Source: Anas platyrhynchos (Eukaryota; Chordata; Aves; Anseriformes; Anatidae). From it: 64,000 bases of DNA. A program made the position numbers and the translations under genes. Below the pieces are notes generated by a model. It saw nothing but the letters and a program-made list of their open reading frames with translations. It searched no databases and had not been told where the DNA came from. Below, piece after piece: positions 22,601-48,523 of this stretch; within the stretch, counting starts at the first letter, position 1; every line of letters begins with the position of its first letter. The stretch lies in NCBI RefSeq assembly GCF_047663525.1, contig NC_092591.1:29731001-29795000 (forward strand). The letters are read 5' to 3'.

Positions 22601-25600
22601 CCCTGCTTGCACAGCAACGAGACAAATTTAAGGTGAAGTCTCCACAGCAGGTGGGCAGGCTGATGTTGCTTCATTTCCTCTGGTTTTGCTGGCTGGCTGA
22701 GGCATCGAGGTGCAGAGCTGCTCACAGTGGAGGGGAGGTGGTTTCAGGTGTTGTGTGCCCCTGCATCGCACACACCTTGCATCTGCTAGAGGTGAGCTCC
22801 AAAAGCAGAGCTGTGCAGGGGTGATGCTTGTGATGCACTTCATTCTGAGCAGAGCACAGCAGACTGCAGCAAACTCCTGGTTTTGATAATTTGTTGGGTA
22901 TCAAGGGGCAGGGACCTGTTTTCACTTGAGGAGACCAAAACCCTGCTCAGTCTGCAACACCAGGCACTATGAGTACAAATCTTCACTTTTATATTTGACT
23001 TCAGTGTTTATATGTTTAAACATAAAAAAAAAAAAAAAATGTTTACCCCAAATTAAAAACTCCGTATGACCAATATATTCTACAGGGATTAAAATCCAAG
23101 CCTTAATGTCCATGGTACTTTGTTCATGCATGTAGCATAGACGTGGTGACAGTCTGCAGGTTTGTGCCTGTAATTAACATCGTCCTGTGTCGTTGGCACA
23201 CCTGCATGTTTTGTCCCTTTATCTACTTTCTAAGGAAATCTTAGAAAAGCAAATGCACCTTGATGTTCTTCTGTGTTGCAATGGTGGCTGTTATTTATTC
23301 TGTGCTTTAGGTTATGCAAACTTCATTTTAATTTTGCAGTGAGCTTGTATCAATATTATTTTTGTTGTCGTGCACATCGTTTTTGGTGACAACCCTGTTT
23401 AAAGAAGTTGTAACTTTAACAAGCCATCTGTTAACCTTTCAGAGAAAGGAAGTGCTTTTGTCAGTTACTCTAATGAAATCACAAAAATCATTTCCTGGTC
23501 TCTAGTTGTAGCCCAGTCATCCTATCTTCTGTCAATAGGAGGATATTGAAACATACAGGAGAATACATGCACGCTTTAATCCCACCTTGTGATATAGCCA
23601 CAGCGCTGTATTTTAGTGCGTCACATTATAATTAGCTAGTGATGTCAACGGCTTTTATCTTCCATTACAAGTTCTCCGTATTGCACAAACTCTCTTATTC
23701 TACATGAAAGAGTTTCCTCATCCATCGGGTAGGCAAGCTGGGCACAAGAACTGCAGGAAGATCTCTTGAGTTCCTGCCAACCTTATTAGTAAAGATTCTG
23801 ATTTCATAAGTTAAGAGGGTAGAAAGGAAGGAAAATCATGCCAGCTTAGGTAGGAATAAACAAAACTGCAAAATAACTCCATTTCCTCCTTTGGGATGAG
23901 GCTGGATGGAAGGAGGAGAAACAGTGGATAGAAACATTTGGAGTAATGGGAAAAATTAATGATGAAAGCATGGGAAATTGCCTAGTGAGCTATAAAGTGA
24001 TGTTAAGTCTGAGGAAAGGCTTTGAGGCACCAAAATATGTTGGCACTGAGCAATGTGAGTTGTTCGTGAGGAGAAAATCCCAAGCACAAATGAAGGGAAA
24101 ACTTGTCCTTTTACTTTTCATCCTCTCAGAGAAGATTTGACAACTCCTAAAAGGAAGGAGTAGACGCGTACCCAAGACCATGCCATGGTTTGGCTCTAGA
24201 GTGGGGTTGGAGTTGCACAGTGTGTGTGTTCAAGTACAAGGGACAAACCCAGAAGAAGTGGCTGGTGTAGCCCAAGAGGAAACTCGTTGCAGACTTGCTC
24301 CTTTTCTGGCCTCCCGGGCACTGGAGCAGGTGGGTGAGGACAGGCCCCGGCGCTGTGGTGGATGACGGCGGTGTGGGTGCCTCTTGGAGCCCACCCCTGC
24401 ACTTCCCTTATGCCCAGTGCTCTCCAGCAATGAAGAGCTCGTGTTTATAATTGGGTCTTTTACCACTATGCTCTCTCTAACTTGCTCTAGCAGATCTGGA
24501 GCCAACTCTTGTGATGGCAGTGTGGGAGTGAAAAGAGGCTTCCCTGTGTGTTTTACTGGGAGGGATGGTGGAGTCAGGCTGGTTCTAGATACATCCCTCT
24601 GAGCTTCGCTGGGCTTTTGCTAGACCTAAGCATGTGCCAGTTGCTCTCTTGTAGTTATCACCACCCCTCTGGTCCAGGTGTGGGCTTTTTGTAAAATAAA
24701 ATGGTCGTGGTTAATGAAACTCAGGTAGAAGTGAAAATGTTGACATTCTCACCCAAAGCAACAGACTGAACAATTGTGTTAAAAAATAACCACAGGGCTG
24801 TACCACACTTGTCAGCTTCTGCACTGGAAGAGCGCTTAATACTGCACACACTGTTGTCTGTGTGGCAGACTTCTTTTTTATCCTTCTGGTCCATAGGATA
24901 AAGTTTGAGAATGCTTTTTGAAAGGAGCTGCTGAATGCAACATGGCGTGATGTGGGTGCGCTTGCAGGGAAAGGAACTGCTTTCATGATCTAACTAACTG
25001 GTTGTTCTGCTGATTCCTGAGTTTACTCAGACTTAAAAGAAGTAAATGCAATTACATTAAACAAAGCTTTTTCCTTCCCACATGTGCTCTGGTCCATTTG
25101 CTGCTTCTGGGAGACAACAGCAAGTTTATGACTAACAAGTGCAATCTATTTTTATTTATTTTTTTGATCTGTGGCAAGAGGCTGGCAGGAGAAACATTAT
25201 GCACAGGTGCAGCATGTTCATGGGATAAGAGGAAGAGGTTACAAGAGTGTTTGAAATGCATTATTTGAATGTGTTCTTTGAATGTAAATCTCTATGTTAA
25301 GTTGGTAAAAGGATAAAACTGTCAAGATTTTGGTGTTGCCAGTTGCAGGTCAAGATCATTTTGACAAAACGTGGCATTGTTTGATTTGAAGCCTTGACAA
25401 AACAGAGGGAAGAGTTAAAAGGATTTGAATTCAGTTCTTGGCTATTCCAAAGGCTTCTATTTAGCTGCCATGAGCTGGGTAACCTCTCAGTGCCTTGCGA
25501 CGTGGATCAGCAGCCCACTGGGATTCGGTGTTTTCCTGCCAGCCAGGAGTGACAGCCTGTTCAGTTGTACTGCTCAGCTATCTGCATGTCTCATTTTGAG

Positions 25601-28600
25601 AGCATAATCACACATTTAAAGTCGTTTCTGTGTCTGGCCACAAATGGAGAGCACCACTTAAAAACACAGCCTTGCCCAAATGTGAGCCTTCTAGAAATTC
25701 ATTCTAGACTGTACCTTCTTTTTTTGTCTGTATTAATGGGGTAAGTGAAAATATGTGGGGTGAAAAAGCTCAGTTAAGAAATGCCAAAGCTATCTAATGC
25801 CTTTTGTCCTCTGGAGCAATTCTCCCATCGAGTTGAAAGTAAAGATGATTAAACACAATTTGTTCTTGACTAAAAAGTAGATTTAAGAAAAAGCAAATGC
25901 TTTCCAGGGAACTTGCTAGATATTAAAACCAAGTTTGACTCATCTAAAACAAACTTTTTTTCTCCCATCTTTTCACTCTGAAAATTAGTACTCTTTTTGC
26001 CCATCCCTAGCTCTCTTCCATATAATTGCTAAAGATAATATGAATGGGAGAGAGATTTAGTGTTTGTCAGTTCACTAAGTTTTCTACTTGAATTTCACCA
26101 AGCTCTGCTTGCACAAATGCATCTTTGTTAAACCTTCTTTAGCCTGTTCTGGTCTACACTGGCATGCTCACAGTTACGTGCCTGCTTACAGTTTACCACC
26201 CTAATCTTTTATCCATTATTCTAGTTGCTATTTAGCTAATGCTTTTATCCTTGAATATTCTTATCATGTTGTATTTCTCTGAAGCTATATTTTGCACCAA
26301 GTGTTACCAAAAGCAAGACTCTCTAATCAGACAGATGAAGCTCATTAGTGGTATATTTTCAAAGAGCCATTTTTGATGCAAACTAATTAATTTTGACCCA
26401 TTGCAAAATTGTCCTAACTGTAATGGGAGCTAAAATCTAATAAGATAAAAGAAACTGAGATGGAAAAAAACAGCCGTCACAAGAACACAGCACAATGAAC
26501 AGCTTCTGCTAATCTTGGAAATGATGATCTGTTTTACAGCTCTGAGGCTGAACGTTTTACAATTGCCAGTGTGTTTGAAGTCCCTATGGTGAATTGGCGG
26601 TTTTATGTTGCTGGTTTTCATCCTTAATGCAGAAGGTAACTGTGATTTAATTTACTTAGCTCACACTGACCAATGGTCAGTGTTAGTGTTCAGACAGAAG
26701 CTGCCCTCCATGGTTTGTTCTTCTGTGTGAACAGGAGCATTGCAGAGGATGGGCAGGGCTCTAAAGTGCCTTGGCCGAGAACAATCCTTCAAGCTCATTT
26801 CACTTTGAAACAAGAATGGACCATTAAAAACAAAAAATGGCAAGGAAAGAAAAGTCTGGCCACGTTCTCAGTTTCAGAAAGGCTGGTTGTTGTTTTCAGC
26901 AAGGAGGTAGAGAATACAAAAACTTTAACAATGTCTTCTGATTAGTTTAACCTTAGAGTCACTTCCTGACTTTCCTTGGCCTTTCTGTGTTTAAGATGAG
27001 TGAAAAAGATTGAATGCAGTCTTCCTGCTTCTTACTTTCAACAAATTTAATGTCAGGTAAACATCCTAGATGAATATGAACATGGTAGATGATACTGGAG
27101 CACGCTCATGGTAAGGCTGTGCTGTCAGAAGTGCCTTTCTATTTTCAGAACGGATCAAAGCCGCCTCAATCGCTTTCTGAGCAGTGCTTACTCATATCAT
27201 TAGCAAGTACAAAGCTTTCTCCTTTGTTACCTTTTCCACCTCACTTTGAATGCAAAATATGCCTCTGTTATACTAATTGGGCCAACAGGCTGAGGTTAAC
27301 AAACACTCAGGTGCTTCTCTTATCGGCAGCCTTATTTATACATTTGACTATTTTGCTTTGTGTTTGCCTGTGATGTGAAAGAATTGGATAACTCTGGAGG
27401 TTTTTAAGTAGAAATGATAAGATAGAAATAGTGCTAATGGGGTGGTTCTTCAGTGACCGGAGTGCCTTTTGACTACACTTGTTAAGAGATGGAAAAGTAT
27501 CAGGACCTGGTCAGAAGTAATCCCTGGCTTTGGTTCCCACCCCACTCTGCAAGCTATGAGTAGCTCTTGTCAGTGCTGGTGAAGTTGCCTATGGCTCGGA
27601 GATGCTCTGTTCTCATCTTTTTAGGTGCTTTGTCCTTCGTATCCAGGCAAAGTGTTTTCAACCCTGTACTCTGAGCTCTTTGCAGAGCCCTCAGCATCAA
27701 GAGGCTGCACAGCCTCCCCTTCTCTGCTAGAGGTTTGCTTGCTGGGGCTCACAAGCAGCCTTGGTGCGGTGTGGCCGCGTAACCTCAGCTCAGACAGCTG
27801 TGCAAACTGCCGTGAGACTCCCCTTCTCCCTTGCCTGAGCTACGTGGCAAGTTGTAGATCTGCAGATCAGTTTGTCAGGTTTTCCACTTGGCTTTCCCCA
27901 GCCCCGGTGGATGGCTGTGGCTGGACTGAGGAGTAAATACTGGTTGCCCCAGTTACAAGAGGAATTTTTGCTGACCTCTACAGGACCGGAGCTTTCTTGC
28001 TCCCTGCAGGTTTAACTTGAGGTCACTTGGCCAACATGGAGCAGATTAAAAAAAAAAGAAATACACCAATAATAAAAAGTAGCTCTTTCAGTATTTTGGT
28101 TTCCAGTCTGACAATAGTTTTGTTTGTTGAATGTAGCTGATAGCAAATTAGTGATATCATTCACAGGTGGAAAAAAGTCAGAATGTGCTTTCTCCCCTGC
28201 GTTTTTGCAAGCTTTTTATGAAAGGCTAGGTAAAGTGTTGTTAGGAAACTACGCCTTGTTTGCTCCGAGCAGCATGTAACTTCTATCACTTGTGATTTTA
28301 TTTAGCTTTTATCAGAAGAAAAAATATTAACTGCCTCAGTTGAAAGGTCTAATATTATTTCTTTAAACAGTCCAAAGCAAATATATAAACAGTGAATGGT
28401 ATGTTGGCTAGATGTGCTTCAGTAGATTTACACAGCATCTCTGGCTTTTCTAAATAAGCATGCTTACAGGCTGCTGGTGTTATAGCTGGCTGCATCACTC
28501 TGAGAGGTAATTCATTTCATCGGTTCTTGTACTTTTACAAAAATCTTTTTTCAATTAAATGTTTTCAATCCTTAAATAATTTAAAGGTTTCTGGACGTAA

Positions 28601-31600
28601 TCCCCCTTCTTTTGTTGCTTTTTAACTGCTTATGAATCAAATGGTTTGTTATTCAACAACAATTTGGTAAGAAGAGCTAACTGATGGCTGAACCCTGCCT
28701 AGTAGCTGAGTTATTGCACCAATGCATGAGATGCTCCTCTGCACTTGCTCAGAGTACAGTGCATGATGCTGTTGTAGCCTCATGCTGGTGAACGGTTGAG
28801 TAAGTGTCTGTTGGAAGAATGGTGGTTCACAAAAGAAGGGGAAAAATAGAATTCTCCATTTGAAATCTGGTGCTTTTGGGTCTGTACTTTTTCAGAAAAT
28901 TTGAAAAGCTCTTGCATTTGCAGCTGTTTAACTCCCTGTTAGGTAAATGAGCTAAAACAGCATAATTGTAGGTTATCTCCTCCGAGAGAGGGAAGTCAAA
29001 GGATGAGAAAGTGAAGATTAGAAAGTGAATGGAAGTAAATGATGCTGCTTAGGTGTTACAATCAATGCCTTATAAATATTAAAAACAAATAGGTGAAAAT
29101 TTGTCAGATTTTCAGACAAGAGGGTTTTAGGCATCAGGGCATCCATAAAATGCAAGCAGAATATGAGGAAAATCTGTAAAAGCTGCTCTGGAAAAGAAGC
29201 TGACCAGTGGTCATCTTCAGGATATGACCTAGGATATCTTCAGGATATGACCTGTCATAACTCTGTCCGTTTGGTATTAGTTCTGGCAAAAGTAAGACAT
29301 CTTAAATCATTTCACACTATCTTCATCTTCACTCTACTGTGCAACTTCCACAGTGCTTGCCTAAATGCCATGTGATTCTCAGACATAGTTTGTCTGCAGC
29401 AGTTAATTAACAGAAAGGCAGAGGGCTGCAGTTAGCATTTGCAGTAGTCTGTTCTGGAGTGGTAATTATGATTAGGGCAGACTTAGTATCAAATCGTATT
29501 AAACCTGGTTTGTTCAGGGATGTAACACTTGGTAACTTCTTCAGGAAAAAAAAAAAAAAAAAAAGGTATAAAGTGGCTACATAGCCTCAAGAAGTTGCTG
29601 CTGGTTAGGAAGGGAAGTGGCTGGGCCAGTGAAGCCCAGAGGATGTCCGAAGAGGTTTCTATTCCAGCAGCGATGTGAAATTTCTGTGCTGGAGATTAGA
29701 GCACTTTCTCCTACCAGGCAGGAAGAAGGGGTAATTCACACTGGTGACCTTGATGGGATTGAGAAGACTTTAGGGCTCACTGATTCTCTCCTTCAGTCCT
29801 GCAGCGTTCAGGCAGTTAATCTCATCTTTCAGCAGAAGATGAATATCTCTGCAGATCATTCCCCTTCTGCCTTTCCTTGGCTCTTGCCTCATGAGTTGTG
29901 GCAAGCTGTGGTTTTGTTGAACAAAATCACCCTCTGTCTCTGTCTCTCTTTTCCCTAGCACTTAGAAACTGGAAAACTTGAGAACTTCTTTACTACATTG
30001 TTGCTTTCTTTTCTTTCTTTTTCCTTTTTTTTTTTTTAACCCCCCACAGACCAGCTTCCTCACAAGGCTGGTGAATACAGGACTTGTGCTGTGTCTGGAA
30101 AGATGTAGCAGGTTAATTGAGTCCCTACTTCTTTTAGCTGTGCCCCACGGAGAGCAGCCTTTCTCATGATGGGAAGAAAAGACATGTAGGGCAGAAGGCT
30201 TATGTTGGTCTGTTTCACAGACAGGAAAAAAAAAAATCTCTTTACTGTTTGTCCCTCTACTGAGGTAAAGATCTGGAGCTGTGACCATTCTTAATACTTG
30301 TCAACCTAAACATTTGCAGTGCAATTACCTACAAATGGGTATGTGCAGCATCAGCACCAGTGTCTGGTTGCAAGCTCTGCTCTTTGAAAAACAAAATGGA
30401 ATCCCACTAGATCCTGGAGGAGAGAGAAGCCACCCCTAGGTTAGCAGCCTGGCAGCAGGAACAGAGTCACGGCCTCTTTTGGAGCCACTTGATGGTCCTG
30501 GAGCTGTGAAGGACCTGGAAATCAAGGGACGTCTCACTTAGAGCTGCATGCTGCTGAGAAAAGGAGGATTCATTTAACAGGAGGAATTATGAGGGGATAA
30601 TGTAATTGAAAGCCAGCTTGTGTAGCCTTCGTTGTAAGTGTTAGCACAATTGCTTGGTGCCAATGTAACAGGTTTCACAGCAGCCATGCTGGGTAAAACA
30701 TTGCCTTGCAAAACATGATCAGCTTGACCTACTTTTGAGCAGGGTCAGACCTGTACTTGATCCTCAGATGCCGCTTATCTGTCTGGAGGTCTTTGTCTGT
30801 ATGAGAGGCTATATGTGAGAAATCTCCTGTGGGCTTTTTTTAAGAAAAAAAAGTAATCACCATCTCACAAAGAGGCAAGGCAATATGAGGAGAGGGCTGT
30901 TTCCCTACAGTGCCTGTGCCCCAGGCTGTCTCTGTCCTTCACAGCTCCTTCCCACTGCGGTGTCCCTTGAGACTTCCCGACATCCTGCTGAAAAATTCTG
31001 GCCTCCCTCTGCCCCAGTGCTCCCACAGACCAGATCTGTGCCAATGTTTTCTGGGTTGCTCTTTACCTGTGCTGTCTCCTCCCAGGAACAGCACCTTCAC
31101 ACATGGCTAACCTCTTTGCGTTGCACTCCACACTCGACAGCTGGTAGCTTTGCTTTGCCATATTGCCCTTCTCTGTGAGGAGGGCCAAAGCTGCTGTTCT
31201 TAAATGGCAGATTATGCTGCCAGCTTTTGGGAGAAGGTAAAGTGTCCTGTTGTTTGTGAAAACCCAAAGAAGCAGTTCTGCTTGTAACACAGCGATAGTT
31301 TTCTGAAAACTTGCCACCTTAAAACCATGAAGATCCAGCTTTTGGGTGAAACCTTTTAAATAGTTCTACCAAACAACCTGCACGTTCAGAGGAGCTGGAA
31401 ACCAACCCTGCATGGAGAGGAGCAGAGCAGGCTCAAGTGAGCACCCAGTGAAGGCAAGCTGTAATCAAGTCAGTTCATGCTCTGTGGTTCTGCCCTTTCA
31501 GAAGGCAGACATTGGCTGTGGTGAGTAAGCACTAAACCAGTGAATTAAGTTTAATCAGTTCCCCAAGATTCTGAGCACCCACATTATCTCTTCATGTAAT

Positions 31601-33340
31601 TAGTTATTTTCATGTGTTAAATTTCCTCGGCTGTTAGTGTACTGCTTCGCATTGTAGGAGCAGTTAGAGACAAAACTGACCACAGACTCTGCAGAGTTAG
31701 GTATGAGGGGAAGGATGGCCAGTGTCCCAGAAAGCTTCTGATCAAATTGGAGATGACAGGATGATGCAGGGATGCTCCTCTCTGTCAGACTGGAGCCTCG
31801 GAGGTAGGAATTGCCCTTAAACCTGGCAGAGCTGAAAGCTCAGGTTATATCCCCTCCATGGCTCTTACATGCCCTGAAGCTTGTGTGCTTCTGTTGAGTT
31901 CAGCCTTGCTATCTCGTTGTGTCCCCTTGGACTGTCCTGTGCCCTTCCATGTGCTTCGTGTCTTCAGGTACCTACAGGTGGGAACCAACCCACTGCTTCT
32001 CCTTCCCTGGGGGGAGAGAGGTTCTCAAGTGTTTGGGCAGCTGCAGGTGGAGGCAGGCACCAAAGCAGGTTTTCAGAAGTGTTTGTATCACTGGCGTTTC
32101 TCTGAGCATCTTGACAAGCATGGGCTGTAGGGAAGGACGGCTATGTCCTGTAACACCAGAATAGTCCAAGTGGATACACCAAGGGTAAACTGGCCTTTCT
32201 GCTGTATCTAGTGAAAGCTCATAGTGTTTGAAGGAGAGAGAAAAACAGATTTGATTAAAAATAATAAAAATCATTTACAGCTAAAGCCATCAGTTGTCTC
32301 TTTAGAATTTTATAAGGGATGAACTCAATGCTTTGACAAAAAAAATAAAGAGAAGGGGAGTTTGAACCTGGCTGCCATCAGGTAGCACTGGAAACCCAGC
32401 CTGAGCCCAGGAGATCACCAAATAAAAGATGCTTACCTGCAACTGAAGAGCTTCAGAGGGCTACCTGGTGTGCAATTCCAAAAAAATTGCATGCGGAATG
32501 GCACGCTAGTTCTTACTGTGGTGTTTGATGAGCTAGGGAGAACTGACAGATTAGTCATGGTATCGTAAATATCTTATTGTGCTTGTATTTACACGTTGAT
32601 TATTGATATCAGGCTCTCATATGTTTAAGATTCTGCGTAAAGATAATATGAATTGTTTGCTTTTTGAGTCAGTGTGTTTGATGGGGAGATCTGTTCTGCC
32701 AGAAGGAAGTGAAATGTCTGTTGTAGACCTAAACCATATAGTGAATAAATAGCATTTTCTTTATGAAAGGGAAAATTGAAGTATCCGGTCCCAAAATGAA
32801 TCCCATCTGCAAACTGGAATGAGTTGGCTGTTCCAGTTTTGCTTTGTCTTATACATGTAGGCATTCTCTTCCAGTCCAACGTGTGTTTGGAGGGCAGAGC
32901 TGCTCACCCTCAGCTCTACTAGGGCTGCTTGAGGGTCGGTGCATGTTATGCTGGGAGGAGCTGAAGTCCCGCTGTGGTCCCACTAGCCATGTGGGCCCCT
33001 GATGGCCATGTGGGCTCCCAGCAGGGGTTCCTCCAGCTCAGGTACAGGCACTGAAGGTGTCTGTGCAAGTACCACGGTGTCTGATACAGTTTGGTGCCAG
33101 CCTCATCAGTGCAATGTGTCAAGTGCTTTACACCGGTGTCAGAGAGCTCTAGCTTCACCCAGGATTTCAGTGTTTCAGGCACTGAAGAGAAAAACACTGA
33201 AGCTGGTTCAATCACTTGAGTAAACTAGGGGAAAAATAGTTGTTGCTGACTTTGAACCTTTCTTTGAAAGCCCGGTTTTTAAGAAGTGTAACAGAAGCCC
33301 GGGATGTGCTGGCTCAGCCCCATGCCCCACACAAACCCCC
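19671..33340. other. Intergenic spacer, SAAL1 to TPH1, no gene recognised
   Basis: This 14 kb stretch contains no long open frame and no exon series I can connect. In mammals the interval between SAAL1 and SAA carries MRGPRX receptor genes. None is seen here or on the SAA side: such a gene would be a single exon of about 300 codons, and no frame approaches that length. The stretch holds A or T runs (23025-23039, 29546-29564, 20649-20690), a purine-rich patch at 22320-22430, and an 18-bp direct duplication near 29213-29253. AT-rich patches with TAATTA-like motifs near 26340-26450 could be regulatory, but that is only a guess. Confidence 0.6.
29213..29253. repeat. Short direct duplication, 18 bp with 23-bp period
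   Basis: The phrase ATCTTCAGGATATGACCT occurs at 29213-29230 and again at 29236-29253, separated by five bases. It looks like a simple local duplication with no coding role. Confidence 0.8.
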
Positions 33341-33625
33341 ACAGACTGAGGGACCGGGGGCGAGTTTCAGCCTCTGCCGAACCCCCCCCTTCCCTTAGCG
33401 CTGCGTTTTGGGGAGCTCCCCAGCAGCTGAGCCCACACCTCTGCCGTCCTCAGGCGGGCTGAGGAGGGCGGAGGGAGGAGAACCCGCACCGTGGGCAGCC
33501 TCCAGCCTCTCCTCAGCCGCTGCCGGCCGCCTTCCTCCCGCCTCCTCCTCCTCCTCGTCCTCTCCTCCCCCGCCCGGGGGGGTTAGGGCCGGCTCTCGCC
33601 CCCTCCATAAAGCAGGGCCGGTGCC

Positions 33626-33669
33626 GTCCCATCCCATCCCGTCCTGTCGTGTCCCGTCCCGTCCCGCCG
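33626..33669 (+). repeat. Imperfect CCCGT/CCCAT pentamer repeat in TPH1 5' UTR
   Basis: About eight imperfect copies of a five-base C-rich unit lie immediately before the upstream TPH1 ATG. A related repeat in the opposite sense (GGGAC units) lies at 48330-48353 by SERGEF exon 1. Confidence 0.75.
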
Positions 33670-33673
33670 GGCC

Positions 33674-45970
<12,297 letters not shown>

Positions 45971-48055
45971 CATTCCCATCATCAGTGTGGTGTGCTCAGC
46001 AACTCTTTTCTTCTCCCCACTGATTTCTTTCTAGGCATGTAACCTGCCGTATGCAGAACTTTCCTTTACAAATGGAAGAGTGAATGGCCCATAAGGATAA
46101 TTGCTTTATTTGTTTCTCTGTTTAAAGTCGCTTACAGAATGTATTTCCTCTACCTTTATCCTCCCTGGATTAAAAACTCCTAGTGTTCCTTTTCAGAAGC
46201 TAGCAGAGGACTAGAGAAATCACCAGACTGGACCACAGCTGTGGTCTGTGGATCAGGGCTGGGAGCAGATACTTCAGAGGGTGGCTTATGAGGCAATCAG
46301 AATAATTTGGTACAGGGAAATGTCTGTCTGACTCTAGTAGTCTATGCTGCTAATTTTACAGTAGTGTAGATTTTATAGCATAGAAGTTATAGTCATCAGT
46401 GCTTCTATGCCTGTGCTATTAAGCTTAAAACTTGACTGATCACGATCCAGGCATCAGGACACAAATAGCCGGAAGCTCATCATGATAAAATGGAGGGGTC
46501 AAGTCTCCTTTTCAAAGAGATCATTTGTTCCCCTAAAGAATTGCAACTGTACTTATTAGCATCTTTCTAGTAGAAGGCAGAGATACAGAGCTATTGCATG
46601 AAATCCTAATTCTCCTTATTTCAAGAGATTTACTGTCAGCTCAGAGTCAGGATTTTTGTTTCTGTCCCTGGTATTGCACCTGAGGGAAGACACTAAGGAA
46701 ATATCATTTGCCTTTTTCTTCACTGAATAAATTTAGCCATTTTATTATATTTATAGCAATTATAGCAAGCCATCAGGTAGTGACTTATCACAATGCCTAA
46801 AACCATTTCCAAATTACAATTTGATATTCAAAATGGCTTCACAGGACTAAGAGAAGCCCAGGTCTAAAATGGCTCTCATTTTAAAGTTCTTAGCTATGGC
46901 CAAAGTTCATGGCTTTTTATAAGGATAAACATCCTATTGACAGCTTAGTCACATCATTGACCTTGCAAGATGCACAAATACGGATTTAGTTTCTTCTTTG
47001 CTAGACCTGAACACCTGTATTCACCATCAAGCAAATGATAACTGAAAGATCCAAACATTTGATAGGAATCAGTGTCCCACAGTAGTTTCAAGCATCCTTG
47101 TGTAGCTTTACAGAGCTGCACTGCCTGCTGTTTCTACCACCCTGTCTATGAAATAAATATATCTGTACAGGGAATGACACATTTGGTGTATTTTATATCA
47201 TGCTAGGCACTGATTCTTCATATGTAGATCTATAGAAAAGCCACAGTTTGCAACTGTGGATGTCACTGGGAAAATCGACTGAAATTGCAAATGCACTGGA
47301 GATGTTGGTCCAAGTCTTTTGGGAATTGGAAAGGACTTTTGAGAACCTTTGTGATTGATAATGACTTTGTTTCATATGCCTTCTGGTAGGCTGCTTCTGC
47401 TCCATAAGCAATCACCAGCCCTATCTTTCCAAACACATTCACTGTTTATCTAGACTTGATTTAATTTTCCTGTGACTTAATACACTATTATTATTTTTTT
47501 AAATAATATTTTGGACATGTAGAATTGTGGTCTACAACATTTACAGTTTATGTCACACTTTCAAATAGAGTTTAGACGCTTCCTCTTCCTGAAGAAGAAC
47601 CAGTCTTTGAGCAATGAGGGAGGATGTGCTGTCTGCTTCTGTGATAACAGTTAATACTCAGCTGCACTTAAAGAAATGATGGGATCATTATGTTGTTGAA
47701 ATATAGATCTGTGTTACTACAAGACTTTGCCTGAATTATGTATTCATTGAGTAGGAAACCTTACATCTCCTAAATTAGTACCTAATTTCAACTACTTTGG
47801 AAAAAAACAGCAATTGTGTCTTTATTTGCACCCGTGTAACAAAAGTGTAAGTATTGCTAAAATAGAGGACGCGTTTTCGCAGTGTTAACATGTATGTTTG
47901 GCTTCACACACCCAACCTTTCTGCCTATGTGTAGAGCAGTGACAATTTTAGTATTTTTAACTACTGTGGAGGCTTTAACTGTCCATGAAATAAATAGCGA
48001 CGCCCTGTTGGTGATCAGTAGGAGCAAATAAACCTTTACTTCAGCACTGTAGCAC
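45971..48055 (+). other. TPH1: TPH1 3' UTR with alternative poly(A) signals
   Basis: About 2.1 kb of AT-rich non-coding sequence follows the TPH1 stop. AATAAA signals lie at 46726-46731, 47152-47157, 47990-47995 and 48027-48032. The last has a strong GT-rich downstream stretch (GTTGTGTGTGTTT near 48071-48083), so I take it as the main distal end. The CpG island at the old SERGEF start begins within about 70 bp. Confidence 0.6.
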
Positions 48056-48099
48056 TCCCTTCTGACTAAAGTTGTGTGTGTTTACGCTTTACATTCGCC

Positions 48100-48450
48100 T
48101 TTTCTGCCCCCGTGCGTTCATTCCGTGGGGAATGGTGTGTATGGTTGTGAGAGGTGACTGGGGCGGCGGGCGGCTTCCCCTCTGAGGCAGCGCGCGTGAG
48201 GCGCGACCGTTACTCAACGGCCGTTACCCAACGGCCGCCTGAGGGGGGAAACGCGCCGGGGCGGCTCGGGCTGAGGCGGGGCCCCGACGGAGCCCGTCCC
48301 CGCTCCGCCTCTTGCTCCCCGGCGGCTGTGGGACGGGACGGGATGGGACGGGACTGACGTGGTGCTGCTCGTCTGGGTAGGTGGGGGCCGGGGATGGTGG
48401 ACGGGGGGAGCTGGGTCCCGGCCCGCCCAGCCTCGGGGGAGGGGTTCCCG
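48100..48450. promoter_or_regulatory. CpG island at the SERGEF 5' end
   Basis: This CpG-rich block has GC-box-like GGGGCGGCGGGCGG near 48160. It includes the GGGAC pentamer repeat (48330-48353) and the probable SERGEF exon 1 donor (GTAGGT at 48377). The island persists although the gene downstream is damaged, which suggests it is still unmethylated in the germ line, or that gene loss is recent, or that another transcript starts here. Confidence 0.6.
48330..48353 (+). repeat. GGGAC pentamer repeat in SERGEF exon 1 relic
   Basis: About five near-perfect GGGAC units (one is GGGAT) lie within the first-exon relic. They are the complement-sense partner of the repeat in the TPH1 promoter at 33626-33669. 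Confidence 0.75.
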
Positions 48451-48462
48451 CCTGCTTCGCGT

Positions 48463-48523
48463 GAGCGATACCACACGCCAGACCCACCGTCCTGAGAAGT
48501 GGGTCTGGCGTGTGGTATCGCTC
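48463..48523. repeat. Perfect 25-bp inverted repeat with 11-base loop
   Basis: The left arm 48463-48487 and right arm 48499-48523 are exact reverse complements over all 25 bases, separated by CGTCCTGAGAA. Pairing stops sharply at both outer and inner edges. It lies 86 bp after the SERGEF exon 1 donor, in GC-rich sequence. It has no sign of being a known transposon end. Confidence 0.95.

Noticed and set aside
23750-23815. Phrase resembling the 3' tail of CR1 (GATCTCTTGAG, CCAACC)
   Set aside because: Too short and lacks the terminal octamer repeats of CR1; could be chance.
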